In this document: positions 52,866 to 61,382 of the stretch, one piece after another | Position numbering within the stretch: position 1 is the stretch's first letter | How the letters are laid out: each line of letters begins with the position of its first letter | Assembly: GCA_964640665.1 (NCBI GenBank) | Contig: CAZXHT010000012.1 | Span: 22,596-86,595, forward strand | DNA length: 64,000 nucleotides | DNA from: DATKYQ01 sp964640665 | GTDB taxonomy: Bacteria; Myxococcota; B64-G9 | Direction: 5' to 3' | The notes under the pieces: model-generated | Told to the model about the DNA's origin: nothing | Databases searched by the model: none | Seen by the model: the letters and a program-made list of their open reading frames with translations, nothing else | Made by a program: the position numbers and the translations under genes

Positions 52866-55096
52866 TGATAGCGCTTCTTGAGCAGGAAGGCCATGGCTTC
52901 CTTGGCGCAGTTGTCGCAGTAGTGGAAACGCTTAATAAGTGCCTCGTGCATGTTGCGCATGGCGTCAGCGTCCTTGCCCTCGTGGACGTTGCCTTCCATG
53001 AACTCCAGAAACATTCTGTAGCTCTTCTGCATCGAGAGCCTGCGCCGGGCGAAGAAATCCTCATGGAGCTTGTCGAACAGTGAGGGAAACACCTTGGCGT
53101 ATTCCGGCGGCCCCTGCGCCTGCCTGTCCTTGCCCTCTCCCAGCACGTAGGCCCCGATCCTGCCGATCAGGTTCTTGCGAAACGCCTCTTCCTCCTCGCC
53201 CGTGGGGCGGATGACCGCCTCGACCTCCTTCATCATGACCTCGTCTGGCGGAAGCGGCTGGCCGGTCACCGAATCCTGAAGCTTCTCCTTCTTCAGCCAG
53301 TGAGTCACGTGCTGGACGTAACGGTCGAACAGGTCGCTGTAGCTGGTCTCGGTAACCAGCCCCATGGCCTCGGCCGCCTCCTCCTCAATGAGATCCAGGT
53401 AGGCGCTCTGGACCAGCTCGACAATCTTCGCCTGATCCATGTAGTCTCCCGCAGCCGGAAGCTTCAAGAATGCGAAGACCGTCTTGTCCTCTATCAGTGA
53501 GAGTATTTCCTCAAACAGGCCCAGGGGAGACACGCAGGCGTGCTCTTCGCGCTGGGCCGTGTTCATCAGCAACATGCGCACTTCGCGCGCCGAGGCCCCC
53601 GTGCGACCCTCGTAGTCGTGACCCGCAAGGCTGTAGATTTCGGGTAAAACGGCCCTTAACTCACCGGCTATCGAAGAGGAAAGGTGAGCCGGCGCCTCGC
53701 CGTGGTCGTAGAGCAGCGCCTTTTCGAGCGGGGTCAACTTGGCCACGGTCTCTTTCAGCTCTCCACTGAAGGGCTCGTCCTCTGGGCGTCTCAGGCGGGT
53801 CAGCACCGCCCACAGGGCCGCTATATGCAGGGTATGCGGCGCCAGGTGCCGGTCGAGAGAGCTTCTCGGGAACTGGTTTTTGTAGATTTGCTCTTCGTCC
53901 GATATCTTTCTCAGGTAGGGCACACGGACCAGTTCTAGCCTGCCCTTGAACGAAGAGAAATCCGCGTACTCCTTGAAGGCATCCAGGAGCATCTCGTTGG
54001 TGCTGCCCAACAGGACCGTGTCGATAAACAGGCTGGAGCGATCAAGGCTCACCTGTCCGCTTTCACAGGTGCTCAAAAGGTACTTGAACGTGTCAACCGG
54101 ACGCTTGAGCAGATCGTTGTACTCCAAGAGGCCGCGGTTGGCCTCGACCAGCGGGCCGCGCGATTCGAACAGTGACAGATGGGCGATGGCGGGCGGCAAA
54201 GAAGCCAGGCCGCGAGAGGCGGTCAACTGCTGCTGGCCGGCATCAACATGCATCTGTGGCTCAACCGTGGCCAACCCCCGGCGGTAGCGCCAGGACATGT
54301 TCAGGCGCTGCACCTGGATGTGTCTGAAGACTTTGGAGCTGTCACCCCCGTATGAGGCCAGCAGCGCGTCGTAGATTTTGCGGCACTTGGCACACAGATC
54401 GCCGTGCAGCAGGTAATCGGGAACGGGTTCGTCGCTTACCAGGCGGCCCTCATGTTCGAGACGTTCGAAGAGTTTCCGGCGCACGTAGATTGGAATCAGC
54501 AGCAAGGGGTGATCGTTGAACTCGCATTCCAGAACCGCGTCCAGATCCTCTCCCGGCAAGTGAGCGAAAGAGTTTTTAGGCTCCGGGACAGCCTGGCCGG
54601 GTTTGTCGCCGAAGCCTATGTTGCTACGGGCGATCTTATCCGACGGAAACAGCCAGCGAAACCTGTAGAGAGTTCCCTCCGCGGTGGTCGAGTAATGTTC
54701 CAATGCCTGGATGATGGCATGGACGATCGAGGTCTTGGCCGATCCGTTGGGGCCATGCAGCAAGATCAACCGGTTGACACTGCCCTCGCGCACGAAGTTG
54801 TTCAGCAGCTTGTAAATTTCCGTCTGCGCTTCTTCCTGGCCCGCGACACGTCCTAATCCGTCCGTGAACTCGGCATCGAAGAGACTGAAGCGCTTCAGCT
54901 TGCCGGCCGGCGAGTCGATTGTGCGGCTCCCGAAATAGTCGAAGGCGTCGCGAATATACTGCGCCGCCCCGCGGCACTGCTGGGCGGGGTCTTCACGGAA
55001 CACCTGCAGGTACTCATCCAGGTCCAACGGTTTGCCCTGGCGCTCGTAGTGGGACTGAATGCTCGCGGCCAGGTTCTCGACGTCGTTGTCTTTCAT
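52862..55096 (-). CDS. PrkA-like serine protein kinase/AAA ATPase
   Basis: About 744 residues. AAA core with Walker A LHGPNGSAKTSIVHAI near residue 150 and a PrkA-type N-terminal segment LDLDEYLQVFREDPAQQCRG, AAQYIRDAFDYFG. The GAQ..R..L-rich C-terminal kinase-like half follows. In E. coli and Bacillus, PrkA-type proteins respond to stress and sporulation. The start is uncertain: Met codons at 55096, 55174 and 55228 all lack clear ribosome sites; 55096 fits the family start and avoids overlapping the divergent receptor gene. The gene overlaps the next GT-C gene by 4 bp and probably modifies surface-glycan synthesis. Confidence 0.85.
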   Translation of the reverse strand: MKDNDVENLAASIQSHYERQGKPLDLDEYLQVFREDPAQQCRGAAQYIRDAFDYFGSRTIDSPAGKLKRFSLFDAEFTDGLGRVAGQEEAQTEIYKLLNNFVREGSVNRLILLHGPNGSAKTSIVHAIIQALEHYSTTAEGTLYRFRWLFPSDKIARSNIGFGDKPGQAVPEPKNSFAHLPGEDLDAVLECEFNDHPLLLIPIYVRRKLFERLEHEGRLVSDEPVPDYLLHGDLCAKCRKIYDALLASYGGDSSKVFRHIQVQRLNMSWRYRRGLATVEPQMHVDAGQQQLTASRGLASLPPAIAHLSLFESRGPLVEANRGLLEYNDLLKRPVDTFKYLLSTCESGQVSLDRSSLFIDTVLLGSTNEMLLDAFKEYADFSSFKGRLELVRVPYLRKISDEEQIYKNQFPRSSLDRHLAPHTLHIAALWAVLTRLRRPEDEPFSGELKETVAKLTPLEKALLYDHGEAPAHLSSSIAGELRAVLPEIYSLAGHDYEGRTGASAREVRMLLMNTAQREEHACVSPLGLFEEILSLIEDKTVFAFLKLPAAGDYMDQAKIVELVQSAYLDLIEEEAAEAMGLVTETSYSDLFDRYVQHVTHWLKKEKLQDSVTGQPLPPDEVMMKEVEAVIRPTGEEEEAFRKNLIGRIGAYVLGEGKDRQAQGPPEYAKVFPSLFDKLHEDFFARRRLSMQKSYRMFLEFMEGNVHEGKDADAMRNMHEALIKRFHYCDNCAKEAMAFLLKKRYQ

Positions 55097-55219
55097 GTCC
55101 AGCGAAGCTAGCACCGCCGCAGACGGCGTGTCAATCCATGAGGTTCCAATCTTTGGGGCTCCATTCCTTGACATGTGCCCGACGGAAAGCGAAGATTCCC
55201 AGGGTTGGTGGAGGTGCTG

Positions 55220-57766
55220 ATGGGTCACGGGATCCGCGGATCGCTCATGATCGTCTGGATATTAGCGCTGGTCTCTCCGGCAAGCGCCCAGATGTTCAAC
55301 GTCACCCTTCTACACACGCCCCCGGCCAGGATATTGGCCGGCGTTGATTTCAAGATCAGCGGCAACATCATCGGGGCCGACCAGGTCAGCATTGCCGCTC
55401 TCGTCTACCGCAGTCCCAGCAAGACGGACTACCAGGTCCGCGAGTTGCGGCTGGTCGGTGGTGACCGCTACGAGGGTGTCATCCCCGCTAAGCAAATCAA
55501 GACTCCGGCAATCGAGTACTATTGCTACGCCGTCGATTTCGAGGGCAACCGGCACATAATCTTCGCCTCCGAACAGCAACCCCAGAGCGTCAAGGTGGTT
55601 ACCAGGGAGGAGGCCACTGGGCAAGAACCTGTCGTCAAGAAGGCAGAAAAGAAGCAAGGGAAGAAAGCGCAAAGAAAGGGCGTTGCCAAGGGACAGGAGG
55701 GCGGACAGTCGTCCGCTACTGTTTTTGCCGTTCTTAAAACGACGCTTGCAACCGGATTGCCACAGGAAATCACAAGCAGCCCGGCCATTGTATCGGTGGT
55801 GACCCGCAAACAGATCGAAAGCTCGGGTGCGCGACTGCTCGGGGAAGTACTGGACATGCTGCCGGGCATGACCGTCTCGCGCAAGGTGTCAGGCGAGTAC
55901 CAGTTGGCGGTCAGGGGAGTGCAGTCCGATCCCGGCGTGCTGGTGTTGCTGGACGGCCACCGGCTGAACGACATGTATGACGGCGGCGCACTATTGGAAT
56001 TCCCGACCGAGGCCATAGAGAGAGTCGAGGTCATCAGGGGGGCCGCAAGTGCCCTTTACGGCGCCGGGGCCCTGATGGGCGTGATCAATGTCGTCACCAG
56101 GCGGGCTCCGGGTGTCCACGCCGGCGCGGCTTACGGTTACCATAACTCGGTCCGGGTGTCCGGCGGGGGCGGGCATGAGAGCGATTCCTTTCGCATCGGC
56201 GGGCAGGTTCAGTTCTGGTTCACGCAGGGACAGGATAAGTCCGTGGCATCTGACGTCCTGACCGGCGCCGTGGGCGACAATTCCAAGGGCCAGGTGTCCA
56301 ATGCTCCGGGGCCGCTGGACGATGGTCGCCTGCAGCTTCATGCCCAGCTACAGGGCGGGTTGAAAAAACTGGCCGGCGGTGAGCTTTCACTACAGGCCCA
56401 TTATTTCTTTCAGTCCCGGGGAGCATTCGTGGGCAAGTTCGACTCGCTCGACAGGGGCTCGCAGCTCGATTTACATCTGATAACCACGGACATCGCCTAT
56501 CGCCTGCCGATTCTCGACAACCTGCTGTTTGGCGCCCGGGCATACTTCGACACCCGCATGGTCGACAATGCCTTTAAAGTGATCAGTGGTGACAACAGCA
56601 GTCATTATCAGACCGGCGACGGTATTTCTTTGACCGACGGGTTGACGGAAGGGCTTGCCTATCACGATTACACCGTCGGTACGGAGGTCTCCACGAACTG
56701 GAGGTTGAGCGAGACGAACAATCTCAGCGGCGGGTTGCAGTTCGAGTATCTGTTGCTCGATTCGTTTGAACTCGAAAGAGATCCGGGTATCGTCGGTTGC
56801 TCGGCGGGCGACCTGCAGATACAGGGCTACATGCTTCCCTGCGGCGGTAAGCAGGGCCGCCCGGCGGGCGAGAACAGAATTGACTTTGGCGCATTCGTGC
56901 AGGACCACTGGGAAGATCTGCTTCTCGACGGCCTCGACCTGCTGGCGGGATTCAGGCTTGATTACTCGACGGACTTCGGGCTTGCCTATAACCCCCGGAT
57001 CGCCCTGGTGTACAGTCCGTTGGCAGGGCTGTGGTTCAGGACTCTCTACACCATGGCCTTTCGTGCACCCACATTCAGGGAGTTGTATGAGGACGACACC
57101 TTCGATCCGCTCCGGGGCTCGGCGGGAAATGCTTCCCTCGATCCCGTCACCTCGCACACCTGGGAATTCGGCATTGAAGGCCGAGTAAAAACCGATCCGG
57201 TTCAATTCGATTTACAAGCCAACTTCTTCATGAGCTGGATGAAGGACGGAATCGTCGCTCTCGATACCGGCGAGGGCGTACCCAGGTACGAGAACAATGA
57301 ATCCTTGAAGATCATGGGCACCGAGGTGGAGGGGACGGCTCGTTTCGGTAAGCGCAACCGGTTGTTCATCAACAGCTCATGGTTCCGGGCCGAGGCAAGC
57401 TCCGCCGGCCAGCAACAGGGCAGCTACATCACCGACGTGCCCCAGATGAGACTGAACCTGGGGATCGACCTGGGCGTGCTAAGCTGGCTGAACGCCCACA
57501 TTGGTGTCCGCTACGGTTCCGAGCGCCGCAACAACGTGCGCAGGCCCCTGGAGATGCTGCGCGCGTTTCGGATTCCGGCATATGTTGTCGTGCGCCTGGG
57601 CATCACCACCGAACCCATCCTGTTCGATCATTTCGCCATTTACGCGTTCGCCTACAATATTTTTGATCAGGACATGCGCGATCCGCCGCCGCGCCCCGAT
57701 CGCCTTCCGGGTCTCATTCCGCGAACGCCCTTCACTTTCTTGGTCGGACTGGCCTGGCGGCCATGA
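55220..57766 (+). CDS. TonB-dependent outer-membrane receptor
   Basis: 848 residues from the ATG at 55220 (GGAGG 7 nt upstream). Signal peptide, an N-terminal beta/Lys-rich segment (to about 195), the plug (SSPAIVSVVTRKQIESSGAR, LGEVLDMLPGMTVSRKVSG, VLVLLDGHRLNDMYDGGALL, RVEVIRGAASALYGAGALMG) and a long barrel. The last strand is RTPFTFLVGLAWRP. TonB receptors import siderophores, vitamins or glycans; specificity is not evident. A long Lys/Gln-rich linker (AEKKQGKKAQRKGVAKGQEG) in the N-terminal extension is unusual. The nucleotidase-type gene starts within 15 bp of its stop. Confidence 0.95.
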   Translation: MGHGIRGSLMIVWILALVSPASAQMFNVTLLHTPPARILAGVDFKISGNIIGADQVSIAALVYRSPSKTDYQVRELRLVGGDRYEGVIPAKQIKTPAIEYYCYAVDFEGNRHIIFASEQQPQSVKVVTREEATGQEPVVKKAEKKQGKKAQRKGVAKGQEGGQSSATVFAVLKTTLATGLPQEITSSPAIVSVVTRKQIESSGARLLGEVLDMLPGMTVSRKVSGEYQLAVRGVQSDPGVLVLLDGHRLNDMYDGGALLEFPTEAIERVEVIRGAASALYGAGALMGVINVVTRRAPGVHAGAAYGYHNSVRVSGGGGHESDSFRIGGQVQFWFTQGQDKSVASDVLTGAVGDNSKGQVSNAPGPLDDGRLQLHAQLQGGLKKLAGGELSLQAHYFFQSRGAFVGKFDSLDRGSQLDLHLITTDIAYRLPILDNLLFGARAYFDTRMVDNAFKVISGDNSSHYQTGDGISLTDGLTEGLAYHDYTVGTEVSTNWRLSETNNLSGGLQFEYLLLDSFELERDPGIVGCSAGDLQIQGYMLPCGGKQGRPAGENRIDFGAFVQDHWEDLLLDGLDLLAGFRLDYSTDFGLAYNPRIALVYSPLAGLWFRTLYTMAFRAPTFRELYEDDTFDPLRGSAGNASLDPVTSHTWEFGIEGRVKTDPVQFDLQANFFMSWMKDGIVALDTGEGVPRYENNESLKIMGTEVEGTARFGKRNRLFINSSWFRAEASSAGQQQGSYITDVPQMRLNLGIDLGVLSWLNAHIGVRYGSERRNNVRRPLEMLRAFRIPAYVVVRLGITTEPILFDHFAIYAFAYNIFDQDMRDPPPRPDRLPGLIPRTPFTFLVGLAWRP

Positions 57767-57780
57767 GCGGGAGCTGCGAG

Positions 57781-58662
57781 ATGAACCGTAATCTGAGAAT
57801 GGCGCTTCTGGCCTTGGTGATCGTCTGGTCGTCAAACCTGGCCTGCGCGGTGTACAACGATTCATGTCCTGTGGCCGATCCCGAAGTATGGGGACAGATC
57901 AACGTCGAGTTGGATGTCAGGAGGGCGTTTGTACGCCAGTGCGAGGCGCCCGTGGGCAGCTTCATCGCCGATGCCATGTTGAACTACGATTACGGTCTGA
58001 AAGATGTCGACGCAATGGGAGTGCCCAGGAACGTTTCACCCAACGTCGCAGTGATTAACGCCGGTGCGATCCGCGAGAGAGTGGTATGCGGGCAGGGCGA
58101 CGAAAAACGTGAGTCGATCCCTCGCGGTCCGGTTACGGATCAAGACATTTTCCAGTTGTTGCCGTTCGAGAATACCATCGTCGTCATCAAGATGACCGGA
58201 GACCAACTCAAAAAAATTCTAGAATGGGGTATGAGCAGCCTCGATTTGCCGGGCGACAATTCTGAGGTAGGGCATTTCTTACAGGTGGCTGGAGAAGGCA
58301 AGATCGAGGTAGCCGTTGATTGCACGGGCCCCGCACAGACCCTCGATAGCGAGGGAAAAGAAATTACCAATGAGGGCAATCGCGTCACGAGTGTCTGTGT
58401 CGGGGGAGGAGTTCCCTGCTTCGTGCCGGATGGCACATACTATGTGGCCACTCTGGAATACCTTACGGGAACGAGCGACCTCGATGTGCCCAACGACGGC
58501 TTCGTGTCGTTTCACGGGGCCGGCATCATTGAAAATTTTGAGACGCACGTGCCGCTGACGGAGACGGTCAGGTCATGGCTGGCGGTTCAGCACGAGGCAG
58601 ATTACCCAAAGATTGAGCAGCGCATGCTGTTTTCGAATTGCAAGGAAGTATGCGGGAATTAA
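57781..58662 (+). CDS. Secreted 5'-nucleotidase C-terminal domain protein (no phosphatase domain)
   Basis: 293 residues. Signal peptide (MNRNLRMALLALVIVWSSNL). The mature protein matches the 5'-nucleotidase C-terminal (nucleoside-binding) domain: PVGSFIADAMLNYD, VAVINAGAIRERVVCGQG, VTDQDIFQLLPFENTIVVIK and LKKILEWGM. It lacks the metallophosphatase domain, so it cannot cleave nucleotides by the family mechanism. A Cys pair (VCGQ, CVGGGVPC) may be disulfide-bonded. Start 57781 (GGGAG 6 nt upstream) or an ATG at 57763 that overlaps the receptor's stop. Co-transcribed with the TonB receptor; perhaps a nucleoside- or ligand-binding partner. Confidence 0.8.
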   Translation: MNRNLRMALLALVIVWSSNLACAVYNDSCPVADPEVWGQINVELDVRRAFVRQCEAPVGSFIADAMLNYDYGLKDVDAMGVPRNVSPNVAVINAGAIRERVVCGQGDEKRESIPRGPVTDQDIFQLLPFENTIVVIKMTGDQLKKILEWGMSSLDLPGDNSEVGHFLQVAGEGKIEVAVDCTGPAQTLDSEGKEITNEGNRVTSVCVGGGVPCFVPDGTYYVATLEYLTGTSDLDVPNDGFVSFHGAGIIENFETHVPLTETVRSWLAVQHEADYPKIEQRMLFSNCKEVCGN

Positions 58663-58681
58663 CGTGCTTGGCCGATGCACC

Positions 58682-58749
58682 CGACGACGGCCTGAGATGG
58701 TTACTCGTCGACTTCCGACGACGGCCTGAGATGGTTACTCGTCGACTTC
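58682..58749 (+). repeat. Exact 34-bp tandem duplication at the 3' end of a RHH gene
   Basis: 58682-58715 and 58716-58749 are identical. The second copy spans the last codons and stop of the minus-strand RHH gene (EVDE and stop), so the duplication recreates the gene's end just beyond the stop. Likely a recent slippage or recombination event; no coding change follows. Confidence 0.97.
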
Positions 58750-58995
58750 GTCGCTATCCAGGTTGATCGAGGGGAATTTCTTGATGTCGTCCCGGGCAAG
58801 TCTCCAGGCCTGCTGGACGATCCACGACAGAGAGCGGTCTTGACGTAGCGCCTCGCGCTTGATATCCGTCAGCATTTCCTCTGGGAAGTAAAGGCTCTGT
58901 TTTCTTTTGTCGGCAGTTTTTTCGATCTGTTTATCAGAAGCCTTCTCGCTCGATTCCTGAACCCCTTTTTTTCCATTGCTGTCCGCCACGACCAT
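58735..58995 (-). CDS. Ribbon-helix-helix-type small protein (TIGR04563-like)
   Basis: 86 residues from the ATG at 58995 (AAGGAG 3 nt upstream). Acidic Lys-rich N-terminus, then RKQSLYFPEEMLTDIKREAL and RQDRSLSWIVQQAWRLARDD, the KQSLYFPEEML..I..EA.RQDRSLSW pattern of a small RHH family frequent in Myxococcota. Likely a DNA-binding regulator or antitoxin-type protein. A strong promoter lies upstream and a 34-bp repeat follows. No toxin partner is seen. Confidence 0.85.
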   Translation of the reverse strand: MVVADSNGKKGVQESSEKASDKQIEKTADKRKQSLYFPEEMLTDIKREALRQDRSLSWIVQQAWRLARDDIKKFPSINLDSDEVDE

Positions 58996-59074
58996 CGCTC
59001 CTTTTTTGAAATGGGATTGACCTTCAGGTAACCAATCATCCTCCTCGGAGGTCGAATGTACTCACACGTAAGAC

Positions 59075-59104
59075 AGTATACCACAATGTCGTTGCATGTG
59101 TCAA
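59075..59104 (-). promoter_or_regulatory. Promoter of the RHH gene
   Basis: Minus strand TTGACA (59104-59099), an 18-nt spacer, TATACT (59080-59075). Both hexamers match closely (6 of 6 and 5 of 6). The transcript leader is about 70 nt. Confidence 0.7.
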
Positions 59105-59197
59105 AATCGTGTCATCGTCCAACTCTGTTCCTTGCTTGAACTTCCAGTTTTTGTTAGTTTGTATGAGTCAGGCTTTTTAACGGGAGTGGCCACGAAG

Positions 59198-61048
59198 ATG
59201 CGCAGGCTATACAGAGTGATCGGGACGGTCTTGGTAGCTGCCTGTGCTCTTGTCCTGTCAGTCTCGGGCTGCGACGATCACCGGCTCAATCAGGGAAAAC
59301 CCCATATAGCCGTGTCGCCCGAGAGCGTGTCTTTCAGCACGCTCAATGTCGGAGAGGCCGACACTCAGATTTTAAAAGTCATCAACGCCGGCAGTGCGCC
59401 TTTGAAGATCGAGAGCATCGGCATAGAGGGCGACGCAGTCTTCCAACTCGAGACCTGGGATGGCAACAGCTTTGCAACTGCAGAATTTCCGGACGGGATC
59501 GCTCAAGCCGGTGTTCAGCAGGCTTCGTCCAAAGATCTGGTAATTTCTTTCTCTTCGTCCGAACTCGGAGATTACCAGGCGGAAGTGGTTATTTCATCCG
59601 ACGACACGGACAACGCAAGTCTCAGGATTCCATTGCAGGGAATCTGTGCGGTGCCCAACATTGAAGTTGCCCCCCCCCGCCTCGACTTTGGTGGTGTGGG
59701 CCTGCATTCCTCGTCATCACTGGTAATGACCGTCAAGAACACGGGAGAGTCCGATCTTCTGGTCGTGGCCGACCAGATCGAGTTGGCTTCCGGCGATCCC
59801 TCCTCGCCGTTTCTGTGGATGGCCAGCGACATGCAACTCGGCTCCGGCGAGGCGAAGATCATGCAGGTGCTCTATTCGCCGGATACGGTGCGTCTGGACC
59901 CCCAAACGCACCAACCCTTGCCGGACGAGGATAGCCTGCTGATTCACTCGAACGATCCAGGCCACGATCCGCTCGAGGTCCCGCTCTCGGGCTACGTAGA
60001 TGACAATTTACCGCCCATCTTGGCCCTGCGCATCTCGGAGACAACCAAGTTGGACGGCACCCCGCTCGCCGATCCCTGCGCCATAGCCACTTCGGACACG
60101 GCTAAGTTCGAAGCCACGCTGATCGATCCCGAGGGAGACTTCCTGCAGCCTTCCAACGTATCCTGGAAAGTCGAGAAAAGGCCGCTGGGCAGCCAGCGTA
60201 ACCCGATAGCCGCGACGGACGAGTACGCCGCCAGTTTCAAGCCCGATATGTACGGAGAGTACACCATCTGCGCCAAGGCTTCAGACCCGCAGGGTAACCA
60301 GAGCAGCTACGACGCCGAGACGCCCTGTTCATGTGTCGAGGCCAATGCCAAGCCCCAAGACGCGTTCGATTGTCAGTGCATCAACTTTTTTGCCTACCCG
60401 CGCGAGGACATTCGCATCGAGTTGACTTGGGAAAACCTCGGGCCCGACCTCGACCTCCACCTGCTGGCTCCGGCCGGCGACTACTGCGAAGCTACACGCG
60501 AGTGCCGCTTCAATCCCAACCAGGAAGATCCCAACTGGGATCGTTTCGCCTGCGTGGACATCGGTTCGGGCAGCGTCTGCCGCACCCCCAACTGCGATCC
60601 TCTGGTCGCGGGTTGTCTGGAAGGACAGGAATGCTTCGACGATGACGACAGCGGGCCAAATCCTCCGGCCTGCTTCTGGCGCCGTTGTTCCGGAGGCGAC
60701 TGCTACTGGGACAGTCGTAACCCCGACTGGGGCATGCTCGGAGACGAGAGCGACGACCCGCTGCTGGCAATAGACTGTACTCACAGCTGCCGCGCCGAGA
60801 ACATCAACCTGAACCACCCCGCAGTTGGAATCTACCGGATCATGGTGAACTACTTTGAGTACACAGGCAACACAACAGCGACGGTGCGAATCTTCTTCAA
60901 GGGCAATATCACGCCCAGCGCCGAGTTCGAAAGCGTGCTGACAGAAGATTGCGATACATGGCAGGTGGGATATATTAACTGGATAGATCCCGACAATCAC
61001 GAGGTTACTTATCTGAATGACAGTCATTCGACGCTTTGCTGCCAGTAG
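59198..61048 (+). CDS. Lipoprotein with choice-of-anchor-D-type repeats and a YfaP-like C-terminal part
   Basis: 616 residues from the ATG at 59198; the open frame continues upstream without a ribosome site. Lipobox VSGC. Two ~100-residue repeats: HIAVSPESVSFSTLNVGEAD then IEVAPPRLDFGGVGLHSSSS, with N-A-G-S-A-P-L-K-I and N-T-G-E-S-D-L-L-V ends, typical of ASPM/SPD-2/Hydin-like or choice-of-anchor-D repeats. A PKD-like section follows, then ENLGPDLDLHLLAPAGDYCE and a Cys-rich terminal part with several disulfide-type pairs, similar to YfaP/DUF2135-like proteins. A surface lipoprotein of unknown ligand. Confidence 0.8.
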   Translation: MRRLYRVIGTVLVAACALVLSVSGCDDHRLNQGKPHIAVSPESVSFSTLNVGEADTQILKVINAGSAPLKIESIGIEGDAVFQLETWDGNSFATAEFPDGIAQAGVQQASSKDLVISFSSSELGDYQAEVVISSDDTDNASLRIPLQGICAVPNIEVAPPRLDFGGVGLHSSSSLVMTVKNTGESDLLVVADQIELASGDPSSPFLWMASDMQLGSGEAKIMQVLYSPDTVRLDPQTHQPLPDEDSLLIHSNDPGHDPLEVPLSGYVDDNLPPILALRISETTKLDGTPLADPCAIATSDTAKFEATLIDPEGDFLQPSNVSWKVEKRPLGSQRNPIAATDEYAASFKPDMYGEYTICAKASDPQGNQSSYDAETPCSCVEANAKPQDAFDCQCINFFAYPREDIRIELTWENLGPDLDLHLLAPAGDYCEATRECRFNPNQEDPNWDRFACVDIGSGSVCRTPNCDPLVAGCLEGQECFDDDDSGPNPPACFWRRCSGGDCYWDSRNPDWGMLGDESDDPLLAIDCTHSCRAENINLNHPAVGIYRIMVNYFEYTGNTTATVRIFFKGNITPSAEFESVLTEDCDTWQVGYINWIDPDNHEVTYLNDSHSTLCCQ

Positions 61049-61382
61049 AGTAGGCGAAAAGCGGCATGGAGACGACGGGCTGGATTGGGGCGGTCGATAG
61101 TCTGATAGTGCGCATGAGCTTGATCAATACGATAGCCTGGGAGAGAGCGGCGCGTTCAGGATTAATAGTTTGGCAGGCATTCAGCACCTTCAACCGGGCG
61201 ACCAGAGGCGAGATGCGATCGACAACAAGGCGCCTGGGGAGATCACGGATGATTTCGTCTAGGTCCGATACTGTCACAGGCGTGTTGCCGGCGCGGGCCG
61301 TGGCAATTGGAAATGACAATGATAACAGTAGGATACATAGAAATAAACTCCTCTTTGTTCGGCTCACAAACGGTTTATCCAT
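61005..61382 (-). CDS. Small secreted protein of unknown function
   Basis: 125 residues from the ATG at 61382, with GGGAGG 5 nt upstream and a promoter (TTGACT-N18-GATAAT) about 23 nt before. Signal peptide (LFLCILLLSLSFPIATARAG). The mature part (TVSDLDEIIRDLPRRLVVDR) is basic with two Cys. Its 3' end overlaps the end of the choice-of-anchor-D gene by 44 bp (convergent). Its start codon interlocks with that of the divergent gene at 61381 (CATG). Confidence 0.7.
   Translation of the reverse strand: MDKPFVSRTKRSLFLCILLLSLSFPIATARAGNTPVTVSDLDEIIRDLPRRLVVDRISPLVARLKVLNACQTINPERAALSQAIVLIKLMRTIRLSTAPIQPVVSMPLFAYSTGSKASNDCHSDK

Noticed and set aside
58869..59084. Leader ORF before the RHH gene with a GAGGAGG ribosome site
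   Set aside because: It is mostly a shadow of the RHH gene in another frame, very basic, and has no homology I can see.
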